A DNA stretch of 10,149 nt. Source: Flavobacteriaceae bacterium. GTDB taxonomy: Bacteria > Bacteroidota > Bacteroidia > Flavobacteriales > Flavobacteriaceae. Under the pieces are notes generated by a model. That model did not search any database. It was not told the DNA's origin and saw only the letters and a list, made by a program, of their open reading frames with translations. Each line of letters begins with the position of its first letter. Positions within the stretch are counted from its first letter, which is position 1. The stretch covers positions 412 to 10,560 of the forward strand of contig JABAYZ010000150.1 of the NCBI GenBank assembly GCA_018608735.1, read 5' to 3'. The translations under genes and the position numbers were made by a program. This document shows positions 1 to 8,217 of this stretch, in pieces.

Positions 1-828
1 CTTTTGAATAGAACTACTGGAAGAAATATGATTATGTATTCTACGGAAGGTGGAATGGATATCGAAACGGTTGCTGAAGAAACACCACATTTAATTTTCA
101 CAGAGGAAATTGATCCTGCTACAGGAATGTTGCCATTTCAAGCACGTCGTGTGGCTTTCAACCTTGGCTTATCTGGTGCAGCGTTTAAAGACATGACAAA
201 ATTTGTAACGGCGCTTTATACGGCTTATGACAAATCGGATGCGTCATTATTTGAAATTAACCCCGTATTAAAAACAAGCGATAATAAGATATTAGCAGTC
301 GATGCGAAAGTTACCATTGATGACAATGCTTTATTTAGACATAAAGATTATTTAGAGTTAAGAGATATTCGCGAAGAAAACCCTATTGAGGTTGAAGCAG
401 CTGCTTTAGGCCTTAATTATGTAGATTTAGACGGTAACGTTGGCTGTATGGTTAACGGCGCTGGTTTGGCAATGGCAACGATGGATTTAATCAAACAAGC
501 AGGGGGTGAACCTGCTAACTTTTTAGATGTTGGAGGTACGGCTGATGCGGCTCGTGTAGAAGCTGCTTTTCAGATCATATTAAAAGATCCAGAGGTGAAA
601 GCCATCCTTATTAATATTTTTGGGGGTATTGTGCGTTGTGATCGTGTGGCTCAAGGGGTTATAGATGCTTATAAAAATATGGGAACCATAAACGTGCCCA
701 TCATTGTACGTTTACAAGGTACCAATGCAGATATTGCTAAAAAATTAATTGACAATTCTGGACTCGATGTTCAAAGTGCGGTTGAATTTCAAGAAGCTGC
801 AGATAAAGTACAAGCGGTTTTGGCATAA
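1..828 (+). CDS. sucC: Succinyl-CoA synthetase (ADP-forming) beta subunit, 3' part
   Basis: This is the C-terminal 275 residues of the beta subunit of succinyl-CoA synthetase, the TCA-cycle enzyme that converts succinyl-CoA to succinate with formation of ATP (or GTP). It works in the cytoplasm as a complex with the alpha subunit SucD. The frame is already open at base 1, so the start lies upstream and roughly 120 residues of the usual ~390-400 are missing. Visible family signatures are STEGG (residues 14-18), EETPH (26-30), the metal-binding stretch FEINPV (84-89), the Asp in AVDAKV (D101) followed by NALFR, then GCMVNGAGLAMATMD, NFLDVGG and NIFGGIVRCD of the C-terminal CoA-ligase domain. The sequence is intact to its TAA stop. 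sucD is not next to it on the downstream side: a terminator and a convergent gene follow. Identity is very secure; only the truncation by the window edge limits it. Confidence 0.97.
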   Translation, partial: LLNRTTGRNMIMYSTEGGMDIETVAEETPHLIFTEEIDPATGMLPFQARRVAFNLGLSGAAFKDMTKFVTALYTAYDKSDASLFEINPVLKTSDNKILAVDAKVTIDDNALFRHKDYLELRDIREENPIEVEAAALGLNYVDLDGNVGCMVNGAGLAMATMDLIKQAGGEPANFLDVGGTADAARVEAAFQIILKDPEVKAILINIFGGIVRCDRVAQGVIDAYKNMGTINVPIIVRLQGTNADIAKKLIDNSGLDVQSAVEFQEAADKVQAVLA

Positions 829-839
829 ATAAACATTAC

Positions 840-861
840 AAACCCTAGTGGGTTTTATTTT
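840..861 (+). terminator. Weak hairpin with T-rich tail after sucC
   Basis: A 6-bp stem (AAACCC, 840-845, with GGGTTT, 850-855) closes a 4-base loop and is followed by a T-rich but A-interrupted tail. It begins 11 bases after the sucC stop. The stem is short, so it may only assist the stronger hairpin just downstream. Confidence 0.5.
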
Positions 862-868
862 TAGTACT

Positions 869-901
869 AAAATCCAGAGCAACTGCTCTGGATTTTTTTT
901 T
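869..901 (+). terminator. Rho-independent terminator between sucC and the convergent patatin gene
   Basis: A perfect 10-bp stem (AATCCAGAGC, 871-880, with its complement at 885-894) closes the loop AACT. Two more A-T pairs can extend it to 12 bp. A run of nine T (893-901) forms the end of the stem and the tail. This is a textbook intrinsic terminator for plus-strand transcription leaving sucC. Read from the other strand, only four T follow the stem, so it would be a weaker stop for the convergent minus-strand gene ending at 945. Confidence 0.88.
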
Positions 902-944
902 AGTTATTTTTTATACATTTCATGTACTCTACAGGCTGTAGATT

Positions 945-1889
945 TTATAAATTTTCTTCTATTTCTTTATCTGTTAATACATCGGGTCTAAATTCACTCA
1001 TGAGTCCTTCTTGTTTAGACTTGGCATATTTATAGCCAGATTTCCACCATTTTCGCATCAATACTATATCAAAGACTAAAGAATTGGTGGTTAAAACGGT
1101 TGGGGTATAATATAAATTAAGTTTTACATTTTTATTGGTTGCGGCGAGTTTACCAATCGTAATATTATGTCGTTCTACGTGTGTGAGCATAAAATCAAAT
1201 ACATCAAACAGTAAAGAAAACGGATTTTTAGCAGGCAATTTATTAAATTGAGTTACCTCAGTTTCTAAAATAATGGCATCTATTTCTGTAGCGCCTCGTA
1301 AAATGGCTTCTCTAATGGGGACTAATGATCCAAAACCGCCATCGGCATATTGAAAATGATTTTTTTCTAACAAACTCATAAATGGAATATAGTTGCAGGA
1401 GCCCCAAATCCAATCGCAAAAATCATCATAGGTACACTCTTGAATGGATTTATATTCAACTTGATTGGTGGTTAAATTTGAGACGGTGACGATTACTTCT
1501 TTGTTTTCTGCTCGAATTTTAGCGTACATGTCTTCGGTAATATTCTTCTTAATTAAACGCCTTAAATTTTTACTTTCTCCAAACGTTTTTCTTCCGTTTA
1601 AAAAGTTCCATAACGTATTTAAATGTCGGATACACACTACGTTTTGGCCATCAATTTTTTTAATTTTAAAAGGATTGTTACTAAAAATACTTTTCTGATT
1701 TACATTTGTGTAGAGTTCTTTCAGTTCATCGATCATGCCTAATGCGAGATGCGAAACCATCAAACTTCCTGTAGAAGTGCCTAAAAATAAATCATATTCT
1801 TTGCCTTCGTTTTTCATTAAATATTGCGCAACTCCGCCCGCAAATGCGCCTTTGCTTCCTCCTCCAGAAATTACCAATGCTGTTTTCAT
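945..1889 (-). CDS. Patatin-like phospholipase family protein
   Basis: A 314-residue serine lipid acyl hydrolase of the patatin family. The defining motifs are in order: the oxyanion-hole glycine loop GGGSKG (residues 9-14), the nucleophile elbow GTSTG with Ser39 (37-41), and the catalytic Asp in DGG (D183), giving the expected Ser39-Asp183 dyad. The segment after the Asp (VPIREAI, then a beta strand) is also typical. There is no signal peptide, no membrane segment and no C-terminal barrel or sorting domain, so it is probably cytoplasmic or peripheral at the inner membrane. Patatins of this size hydrolyse acyl chains from phospholipids or other acylglycerides; the true substrate cannot be told here. 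The ATG at 1889 puts the glycine loop nine residues from the start, as usual for the family. It lies 82 bases downstream of uvrB on the same strand with no clear terminator or TAnnTTTG promoter between them, so read-through from uvrB is plausible. The fold assignment is secure; the physiological role is unknown. Confidence 0.92.
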   Translation of the reverse strand: MKTALVISGGGSKGAFAGGVAQYLMKNEGKEYDLFLGTSTGSLMVSHLALGMIDELKELYTNVNQKSIFSNNPFKIKKIDGQNVVCIRHLNTLWNFLNGRKTFGESKNLRRLIKKNITEDMYAKIRAENKEVIVTVSNLTTNQVEYKSIQECTYDDFCDWIWGSCNYIPFMSLLEKNHFQYADGGFGSLVPIREAILRGATEIDAIILETEVTQFNKLPAKNPFSLLFDVFDFMLTHVERHNITIGKLAATNKNVKLNLYYTPTVLTTNSLVFDIVLMRKWWKSGYKYAKSKQEGLMSEFRPDVLTDKEIEENL

Positions 1890-1971
1890 GGTCTATAAAT
1901 GAGTTGTTTAATCGAGTCGTATAAAAATATTAAAAAAGAACTAAAAATGAGAACATATTTAGATTTTGTTT

Positions 1972-3975
1972 TTACACTTTTAGAGCTTCCAACTTTTTTT
2001 GATAGTCTTTAATTTGATCTCGGAATTGTGCTGCATGTAAGAAATCCAAATCTTTAGCCGCAGATTCCATGAGTTTTCGGGTATCTCTAATTTTTTGTTC
2101 TAATTCGGACGCTGTCAAATAGGCATTTTCTGGCTCCGCAGCTTTGAGAGCCTCTTGCTCGTAATAATAACTACTCACTGAGTTCTTCGTCAGCGCATTG
2201 TTCAAACTTTTATTGAGTGCTGTTGGAACAAGCTTGTGTTTGGTGTTGTAAGCAATTTGTTTCTCGCGACGGTAGTTTGTTTCATCAATGGTTTTTTGCA
2301 TGCTTTTGGTAATTTTATCTGCATACATAATAGCGCGTCCGTTGAGGTGTCTAGCCGCACGTCCTACGGTTTGAGTCAATGAGCGTGCCGAACGTAAAAA
2401 CCCTTCTTTATCGGCATCTAAAATCACCACTAAAGAGACTTCTGGAAGGTCCAAGCCTTCCCTTAATAAATTCACCCCCACAAGCACATCAAAAATACCT
2501 TTACGCAAATCTTGCATGATTTCAACCCGTTCTAAGGTATCCACATCACTGTGAATATAGCGACATCGAATTTGAATACGTGTCAGATATTTGGTCAACT
2601 CCTCTGCCATGCGTTTGGTGAGAGTAGTGACAAGGGTACGTTCGTCTTTTTCCACCCGTTGTTGGATTTCTTCAATCAAATCGTCAATTTGGTTCAGACT
2701 CGGACGTACCTCGATAATAGGGTCTAATAGTCCGGTTGGACGAATAACTTGTTCTACAAAAACACCATCTGATTTTTCTAATTCATAATCGGCAGGTGTG
2801 GCACTAACATATAAGACTTGATTTTGAAGGCTTTCAAATTCCTCAAATTTTAAAGGACGATTGTCCATCGCTGCAGGTAAGCGAAATCCATATTCTACTA
2901 AGTTTTCTTTTCGACTGCGATCGCCGCCATACATGGCATGGACCTGCGAAATCGTCACGTGACTCTCGTCAATAACCATCAGCGAATCACTTGGAAAATA
3001 ATCTAGTAAACAAAACGGACGTGTTCCTGGAGCACGACCATCTAAATAACGGGAGTAATTTTCAATACCTGAACAATAGCCTAACTCTCGAATCATTTCC
3101 AAGTCAAACTCCGTACGTTCTTTCAAACGTTTTGCTTCGAGATGTTTTCCGATTTCTTTAAAATAGTCGTGTTGTATGACCAAATCATCTTGAATATCTT
3201 TGATGGCATTTTGTAAAATATCAGGAGAAGTCACAAACATGTTAGCAGGATAAATGGTCACACTTTCATAGACTTCTATAAGCTTATTGTTGTTCACATC
3301 AAAGGCTTCAATGGCTTCTATTTCATCGCCAAAAAAGTGAATCCGAAACCCATGATCGGCATAGCTTGGAAACACATCCACCGTATCCCCTTTAATTCTA
3401 AAATTCCCATGATTAAATTCGCTTTCAGTACGAGAGTATAAACTTTGCACAAGTTTATGTAATAGTGCTGTTCTTGAAATAACTTCATTTACTTTTAGAC
3501 TAATGACATTTTTTTGAAACTCTGCAGGGTTTCCAATACCATATAAACAAGACACAGAAGCAATAACAATCACATCTCTACGTCCCGATAATAGGGAGGA
3601 AGTGGTACTTAAACGCAGCTTTTCAATTTCTTCATTTATGGATAGATCTTTTTCTATATAGGTTCCAGAAACAGGGATATAAGCTTCTGGCTGATAGTAA
3701 TCATAATAGGATACAAAATATTCTACAGCATTTTCAGGAAAAAACTGTTTAAACTCAGAGTACAGTTGTGCAGCGAGTGTTTTATTATGCGCCAAAACTA
3801 GGGTAGGTTTCTGAACTTCTTGAATGATGTTTGCTACCGTAAAGGTTTTTCCTGACCCTGTAACCCCTAAAAGTGTTTGGTATTTTTCATTGGATTCAAT
3901 TCCTGACACTAATTGTTTTATGGCAGCGGGTTGATCTCCAGTAGGTTTAAAATCGGATGTTAGCTTAAATTGCAT
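1972..3975 (-). CDS. uvrB: UvrABC system protein B (excinuclease ABC subunit UvrB)
   Basis: A full-length 667-residue UvrB, the subunit of bacterial nucleotide excision repair that is loaded by UvrA, checks the lesion by threading DNA behind a beta hairpin, and recruits the nuclease UvrC. The Walker A motif is GVTGSGKT (residues 37-44, Lys43). The hairpin region YDYYQPEAYIP is at about 91-101, the damage-site segment CSGIENYSRY at 301-310, the Walker B/DEAD-type box DESH at 336-339, and helicase motif VI (QTVGRAARH) in the C-terminal half. The UVR coiled-coil domain that contacts UvrC fills the last ~43 residues (625-667). All core motifs are present, so it should be active. The start MQFKL...FKPTGDQPAAI agrees with the N-terminus of known UvrB proteins. 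No Shine-Dalgarno-like sequence precedes the ATG, while a promoter match sits immediately upstream. Upstream on the same strand is the stop of a T9SS surface-protein gene, 66 bases away; the two are functionally unrelated. Confidence 0.98.
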   Translation of the reverse strand: MQFKLTSDFKPTGDQPAAIKQLVSGIESNEKYQTLLGVTGSGKTFTVANIIQEVQKPTLVLAHNKTLAAQLYSEFKQFFPENAVEYFVSYYDYYQPEAYIPVSGTYIEKDLSINEEIEKLRLSTTSSLLSGRRDVIVIASVSCLYGIGNPAEFQKNVISLKVNEVISRTALLHKLVQSLYSRTESEFNHGNFRIKGDTVDVFPSYADHGFRIHFFGDEIEAIEAFDVNNNKLIEVYESVTIYPANMFVTSPDILQNAIKDIQDDLVIQHDYFKEIGKHLEAKRLKERTEFDLEMIRELGYCSGIENYSRYLDGRAPGTRPFCLLDYFPSDSLMVIDESHVTISQVHAMYGGDRSRKENLVEYGFRLPAAMDNRPLKFEEFESLQNQVLYVSATPADYELEKSDGVFVEQVIRPTGLLDPIIEVRPSLNQIDDLIEEIQQRVEKDERTLVTTLTKRMAEELTKYLTRIQIRCRYIHSDVDTLERVEIMQDLRKGIFDVLVGVNLLREGLDLPEVSLVVILDADKEGFLRSARSLTQTVGRAARHLNGRAIMYADKITKSMQKTIDETNYRREKQIAYNTKHKLVPTALNKSLNNALTKNSVSSYYYEQEALKAAEPENAYLTASELEQKIRDTRKLMESAAKDLDFLHAAQFRDQIKDYQKKLEALKV

Positions 3976-3980
3976 AGTTG

Positions 3981-4012
3981 CAAAGCTAAGGGAAAGTAAG
4001 CGCTAGAGCAAA
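3981..4012 (-). promoter_or_regulatory. Bacteroidota-type promoter for uvrB
   Basis: Reading the minus strand, TTTG (4012-4009) is followed by 20 bases and then TAGCTTTG (3988-3981), a full match to the Bacteroidota consensus TTTG-N(about 19-21)-TAnnTTTG. The -7 element ends 5 bases before the uvrB ATG (3975), which predicts a transcript starting at or only a few bases before the start codon. Position, spacing and strand all fit; the call rests on the sequence match alone. Confidence 0.6.
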
Positions 4013-4041
4013 GGGAGGCAACAAATATTTTTTAATTTGGA

Positions 4042-5826
4042 CTAATAGTTTAAATAGACCCAACCCGATTTGGTGTTTTGATTTTCAGGACTTAAAGTAA
4101 GCACATAAAAATAGGTTCCAATGGGAAGTAAGTTATTGCTTTTAAGTGGTCCGTAATTAGCTTTACCATCCCATTTGGTGTCATTATTTCCTTTAAAGAT
4201 GATGGTGCCCAAACGATTAAATATAATGAGTTCATGTTGTAAATAAATATCATAAAGCCCAGCTATATTAAACGTGTCATTGAATCCGTCTCCATTGGGA
4301 GAAAACCCTTGAGGGATCACAATTTCACAGTCTTTGATTTCTAAATTTACGCTGAAAATCTCATAGCAAGGATCAGCATCTATTTTGATGTAAATTGTCT
4401 CAGGATCAATCGAAGTTATGTACGCTGAAGGGGCTGTCAAGGCTTCAATATCAGCAATTAAATTTTCTAAAGATTCATAAAAGCTTGCAGCATTTATATC
4501 TACTGAAGGATCTAATTCTTTTAGGGTCTCATACAAATCAAAAACCGCCTGATTGTTTCCAAGTTTACAGCCATTTATTGGGCTCAATTCGATGGCTTCA
4601 GAGGATTCTAAAAAATCAACAGTAGTGGTTGCTGTGTTATTTGTTTCATTAATTTCAGAAATTTGTCCTGTGCCCGTTCCATTATCATCAACAACACCTT
4701 TGAGATTAATGGGGTTTAAGAGTGATGCATCTACTTCAAAATTGATGGTGTTAGCTTCAGTTCCATTCATCTGAATGGCGTTCATCGTTTGTGATTGCCC
4801 CACTAGAATAGCATTGGCGTAAAACGCAATTGGGGTATTTGCTGGTAGCACTTGTGTGGAATTCATGTTTCCAATAGTGTATTCAATTGTTAGTTCCCGA
4901 GAATTACAACGGAGTTCTACCGCGTCAATAGCTATAGTAGCATCAGGTAATTGACTGTTTAGTACGGTAATAATATTATTAATCATTACTAAATCTTGCC
5001 CAGAAGTAAGCCTTATAGTTGCGGAGGCATCGCCTACATTAATAGTGTTTTGTATAGGATAGACATCAATATCCATATTATACAAATTAGAGTCATTGGT
5101 AAAACTATTGGTCCCATTAAAAGCATTATTGGCAGGGTTAAGTGGTGGGTTACTAAGCGTAATGCCGTTCATGGTTAATACTTCATTTACTGCTAAACCA
5201 GCGTCGCCTTCCCAAGCTATAAATCCAATTTTTGCGCCTGTGGTATCCATGACATTAAGGTTGTTCAATTGGATGGTGATATTTTCAGGGACACTTTCCA
5301 AACCATCATATATATTTAGTTGATTGAGAGGGAGGTTAGGGTCAGAATAAATGATCGTTATAGCCCAGCCTGCAAAATTAGTCCCAGTGGAACAATAAGG
5401 ACTTGAAAGCGCTATATTTTCTAAATTACTTAGGGTGTATAAGCCGTTTCCTTCGGACTGAATTAAGTTGGTTACATCTGCAAAAGCTGCAAAAAATTGC
5501 CGATTAGCATCTAAAGTATACGCAAAAGTTCGTGAAGGCGTAATTTCAGTGCTGTTAAGCGTCACATTAAAATCTCCTGCTCCAGACCCCGCCCAATATA
5601 AGTAGGCTGCTTCTACAATTTGTGTCGAAGTTAAATTCAAAGTCGCCGATGAAGTTGTGTTAATGATACAATTAATAGAGCTATTATTTTCGGAAGTATT
5701 AAGCGTATTTCCAATAGCGGTATAATCCAATCGTCCATTCAATTGGTTAAATAGTGATATGTCTTGAGCAGATACAAGATTTACGAGTAAAATAATTAGG
5801 TTAAGGATATTTAAGTTATTTTTCAT
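4042..5826 (-). CDS. T9SS type B sorting domain protein with CARDB-like domain
   Basis: A 594-residue predicted exported protein. Residues 1-20 form a Sec signal peptide (basic start, hydrophobic run, VSA then QD at the likely cleavage point). Residues ~70-305 hold an unrecognised beta-rich region with AYLYWAGSG (74-82) and a conserved-looking GWAITIIYSDP (153-163), a pattern I associate with flavobacterial surface proteins but cannot tie to a function. Residues ~309-406 resemble a CARDB adhesion-type beta sandwich, ending in the typical EINETNN. Residues ~420-500 look like a diverged copy of the FDL/FNL module seen in the next gene (FDLYETL, then IYIKI and a Cys). The last ~90 residues are the type B T9SS sorting domain (TIGR04131-like): FSPNGDGFNDTF (508-519), IIFNRLG (534-540), WDG (552-554), IGTYFYVL. 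It starts 48 bases after the stop of the upstream gene, so co-transcription is likely. Surface location is a strong inference; adhesion is a guess from the domains. Confidence 0.88.
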   Translation of the reverse strand: MKNNLNILNLIILLVNLVSAQDISLFNQLNGRLDYTAIGNTLNTSENNSSINCIINTTSSATLNLTSTQIVEAAYLYWAGSGAGDFNVTLNSTEITPSRTFAYTLDANRQFFAAFADVTNLIQSEGNGLYTLSNLENIALSSPYCSTGTNFAGWAITIIYSDPNLPLNQLNIYDGLESVPENITIQLNNLNVMDTTGAKIGFIAWEGDAGLAVNEVLTMNGITLSNPPLNPANNAFNGTNSFTNDSNLYNMDIDVYPIQNTINVGDASATIRLTSGQDLVMINNIITVLNSQLPDATIAIDAVELRCNSRELTIEYTIGNMNSTQVLPANTPIAFYANAILVGQSQTMNAIQMNGTEANTINFEVDASLLNPINLKGVVDDNGTGTGQISEINETNNTATTTVDFLESSEAIELSPINGCKLGNNQAVFDLYETLKELDPSVDINAASFYESLENLIADIEALTAPSAYITSIDPETIYIKIDADPCYEIFSVNLEIKDCEIVIPQGFSPNGDGFNDTFNIAGLYDIYLQHELIIFNRLGTIIFKGNNDTKWDGKANYGPLKSNNLLPIGTYFYVLTLSPENQNTKSGWVYLNY

Positions 5827-5874
5827 AAAAATTTAATACTTGCTAAATATACCAATTTTATGCTACTTCTAGAA

Positions 5875-8199
5875 TTATCGTTTCAGAGCAAAATGGCCCT
5901 TAAACACTCTATTGTTCTGAAGCTTGGTGTAAAACCAATAATCTGATGATGGCATCTGTTTACCGTTATAAGTCCCATCCCAGCCACCTCCCAATGGATC
6001 CAATTGAGCAAGTAGCTTTCCAAATCGATCAAAAACATAAACCTGACTATCTATTTGCTTTGGTGTATTGATTCCATAGATATGCCAGCTGTCATTATAT
6101 CCATCGCCGTTGGGGGTGAAGAATTTTGGAAACCCAATGACCGCTATATTTTTTTTGACAACTCCACATTCATTTTTGTCGCGTACATAAACGGTGTGAA
6201 ATCCTGGGATAACATTCAAAAAGATATTGGAATCTTGATAGCCTGAATTTTCATTATACAAAGCAAATTCATAATCACCTTCTCCAGAAACAACGACAGT
6301 TACCGTGTTGTTTTGCACACCATCTACAATATCTATAGCGTCTATAGTGGCCGTATTTGATGGGAGTACCGTTATCGTTCTTTGTTTAGAACAGCCATTG
6401 ATAGTAGTCACGTTAACCGAATATGTCCCTATTTTATTGATTTGAATTTGACGTGTTGAAGCACCAGTGGACCATTGGTAAGAAAATGCGCTAGGAAAAC
6501 CACTTAGCAGTCCTGCATCTAACGTAATTCTACCAGGGAATGTATTGAGACAATAAATGACTTCCTCTTCAATTTCGATTTGTGGCAGTTCATGAACTAT
6601 CAATTCAACTTGATTGATGCCAAAGCAATCATTGTCGTTTTCAATACGGGCAAAAATAGTTTGATTATACGCTGTGCTGTTGGTATAACTAGCCCCTAAG
6701 GGGTTGTTTTCTAAAAGCGCATCCTGATAGGATTCATAATAGCTCAGGGTGTAAGAGGGCGGTAAACCCGAAAGTATGTCGTCATTTGCATCGCTTAATG
6801 TAAAGTCGAACTTCCCATCTTCAGTACCATCAGAGTCACAGGACTCCAGTAGTGTATTTTGAGCGGTTTTTGAACTAACTTTTAAAATCAATTCCGCCAC
6901 ATTAAAACATCCAGATTGAGAGTCTGTGACTTGTACATACACCTTTTCTAGATTTTCAAGGTTAGTATAAGCGTCTCCATTAAAATTATTGGATGCATCG
7001 AGTTCTGCATCCGTTCTATTTTTATAAAATTTCAAACTCCGATTTGGGGAGGCGTTTGTGACTTTATCATAAATTTGATTTAAGTTAAAAATGGTAATTC
7101 CATCATTAAAGCCATCTTCATCACATTGTACTAATGTAACGTCTTGCGCAATTGGAAGTGGACTATATTCAATTTTAATTGCTCCGTAGCTAATACAGCC
7201 GTTAGCTAAGGTGACTTCTACAGCATATTCGCCTTCTGATTTAACCTCTAAAGTAGAGTTAGTAGCTGTTAAAATAGGAATTCCATTTTTAAACCATCGA
7301 TAAGCTGTGGCATTATTTTGAGTTGCTTCTAAGGGAATTGACTCGTCTCCACAAAGTGCATTGTTAGTCGCTAAAAGCCGATCAATTCCTAAGTCTGTTC
7401 CTAACTCAAAACTGCTTGCTTCTAAAAACACTGCAGAATCATAGCGGTAGTTTTGTTCGTCAGCTATAACTAATTTGACATGATAAATGTCATTTGGAAT
7501 AATCGAGGCAGTTGCGGTGAGTACAGTAGTTTGGCCATTAAAATTAATAGGGGCAAGGTTGGAGTTCCAGCTGCCAAAATAGGTTTCATTAATGGGGTTA
7601 CATTCGCCAGGAATTTCGGGATGAACAGTGGTCACTTTAACAGGAGTTTCAGTATTTGGTACAAGTGCTATGTTTGTATAGTCCCCACCATTTTGATTAC
7701 GTATTAAAAACCCAAACAGATCGGAATATTGACAAGTGCTTGAATTACCTTGTTGGTATTCTTCAGATGCAAACAAATATTTGAAGCTAATTTGATTTGC
7801 GGCTGCCGAAAACTCAAATTCAATAATTGTTGCATTTAGCGTATTTATCTCGTTAAGAATGTTCTCTAAGTCAGAATCACCCCCCCAATTTGTGGCGTCA
7901 TCATCACTTAATGTTGTATTTGGCCCTCCTACATTGCTTAGTTTACCAGTACTTAAAACAATACCCTTTTGTAAAGGAAAACTACTTCCATTAGCATCAA
8001 AATAACCGAAGCTTTTTTCTGCGGAACCAAAATCGCCACCAACGACATTAGTCACTACTAAATTTTCAATACATGAACTATTAATTAATACATCTTCGAT
8101 GAGTTCTTGTGCTGTATATGTGCTACTATCAACCAGAACGTTTTGACTGGTTATAGATATTGAAATGAACAGAAGTATGTGTAAGATATATTTTTTCAT
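5875..8199 (-). CDS. Choice-of-anchor L domain, T9SS type B sorting domain surface protein
   Basis: A 774-residue exported protein when started at the ATG at 8199. An in-frame GTG at 8220 would add seven residues, but MKKYILHILLFISISITS is a clean signal peptide (cleavage near residue 19) and the GTG extension contains a promoter-like TATCTTTG, so 8199 is preferred. Residues ~28-262 match the choice-of-anchor L domain: FGYFDANGSS, GIVLSTG (79-85), FKYLFASEEY (139-148), DLFGFLI, NIALVP, TTVLTATASI, YHVKLVIAD, DSAVFLEASSFE. An Ig-like module follows (~268-345). Two modules with CDxDGxxDG start at C359 and C454 (95 residues apart), then an Ig/PKD-like module (~545-612, YQWSTGAS), a SprB-like repeat (~615-687) and the type B sorting domain (688-774; FFTPNGDGYNDSW, YVFDRFG, GGWDGTYNG). 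Choice-of-anchor L proteins are surface proteins whose ligands are mostly unknown. Residues 358-757 are encoded by DNA identical to that of the upstream gene. Confidence 0.92.
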   Translation of the reverse strand: MKKYILHILLFISISITSQNVLVDSSTYTAQELIEDVLINSSCIENLVVTNVVGGDFGSAEKSFGYFDANGSSFPLQKGIVLSTGKLSNVGGPNTTLSDDDATNWGGDSDLENILNEINTLNATIIEFEFSAAANQISFKYLFASEEYQQGNSSTCQYSDLFGFLIRNQNGGDYTNIALVPNTETPVKVTTVHPEIPGECNPINETYFGSWNSNLAPINFNGQTTVLTATASIIPNDIYHVKLVIADEQNYRYDSAVFLEASSFELGTDLGIDRLLATNNALCGDESIPLEATQNNATAYRWFKNGIPILTATNSTLEVKSEGEYAVEVTLANGCISYGAIKIEYSPLPIAQDVTLVQCDEDGFNDGITIFNLNQIYDKVTNASPNRSLKFYKNRTDAELDASNNFNGDAYTNLENLEKVYVQVTDSQSGCFNVAELILKVSSKTAQNTLLESCDSDGTEDGKFDFTLSDANDDILSGLPPSYTLSYYESYQDALLENNPLGASYTNSTAYNQTIFARIENDNDCFGINQVELIVHELPQIEIEEEVIYCLNTFPGRITLDAGLLSGFPSAFSYQWSTGASTRQIQINKIGTYSVNVTTINGCSKQRTITVLPSNTATIDAIDIVDGVQNNTVTVVVSGEGDYEFALYNENSGYQDSNIFLNVIPGFHTVYVRDKNECGVVKKNIAVIGFPKFFTPNGDGYNDSWHIYGINTPKQIDSQVYVFDRFGKLLAQLDPLGGGWDGTYNGKQMPSSDYWFYTKLQNNRVFKGHFALKR
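5930..7129. repeat. 1200-bp exact direct repeat, copy 1 (in the choice-of-anchor L gene)
   Basis: Every base matches the copy at 8369-9568 at a constant offset of 2439 with no gap, as judged by reading the two line by line. It covers codons 358-757 of the protein, from the QCDEDG module to the SDYWFY near the C-terminus, plus one wobble base upstream. Both edges fall inside coding sequence. No inverted terminal repeats, target duplications or transposase are present, so this is not an insertion sequence. Confidence 0.97.
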
Positions 8200-8209
8200 C
8201 AGACCACTA

Positions 8210-8217
8210 CAAAGATA
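8210..8217 (-). promoter_or_regulatory. TAnnTTTG (-7) element before the choice-of-anchor L gene
   Basis: TATCTTTG on the minus strand fully matches the Bacteroidota -7 consensus and ends 10 bases before the preferred ATG at 8199. No TTG or TTTG lies at the usual distance upstream, so only half of a promoter is visible. If used, it would give the middle gene of the three-gene array its own start and would rule out translation from the GTG at 8220. Confidence 0.35.

Noticed and set aside
4022..4040. Short CAAAT/ATTTG inverted repeat after the 594-residue gene, as a terminator
   Set aside because: A 5-bp A/T-rich stem with a long A/T loop and no T tail on the minus strand is too weak to call.
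5844..5851. TATATTTA on the minus strand, 17 bases before the ATG of the 594-residue protein gene, as a -7 promoter element
   Set aside because: The last base differs from TAnnTTTG and no TTG/TTTG lies at the usual spacing upstream. In an AT-rich genome this is expected by chance, and read-through from the gene 48 bases upstream is enough to explain expression.
6055..6246. Plus-strand 63-codon frame, present again at 8494-8685 with identical translation
   Set aside because: Both lie antisense inside the 1200-base repeat, so their identity follows from the repeat. Nothing else supports them as genes.
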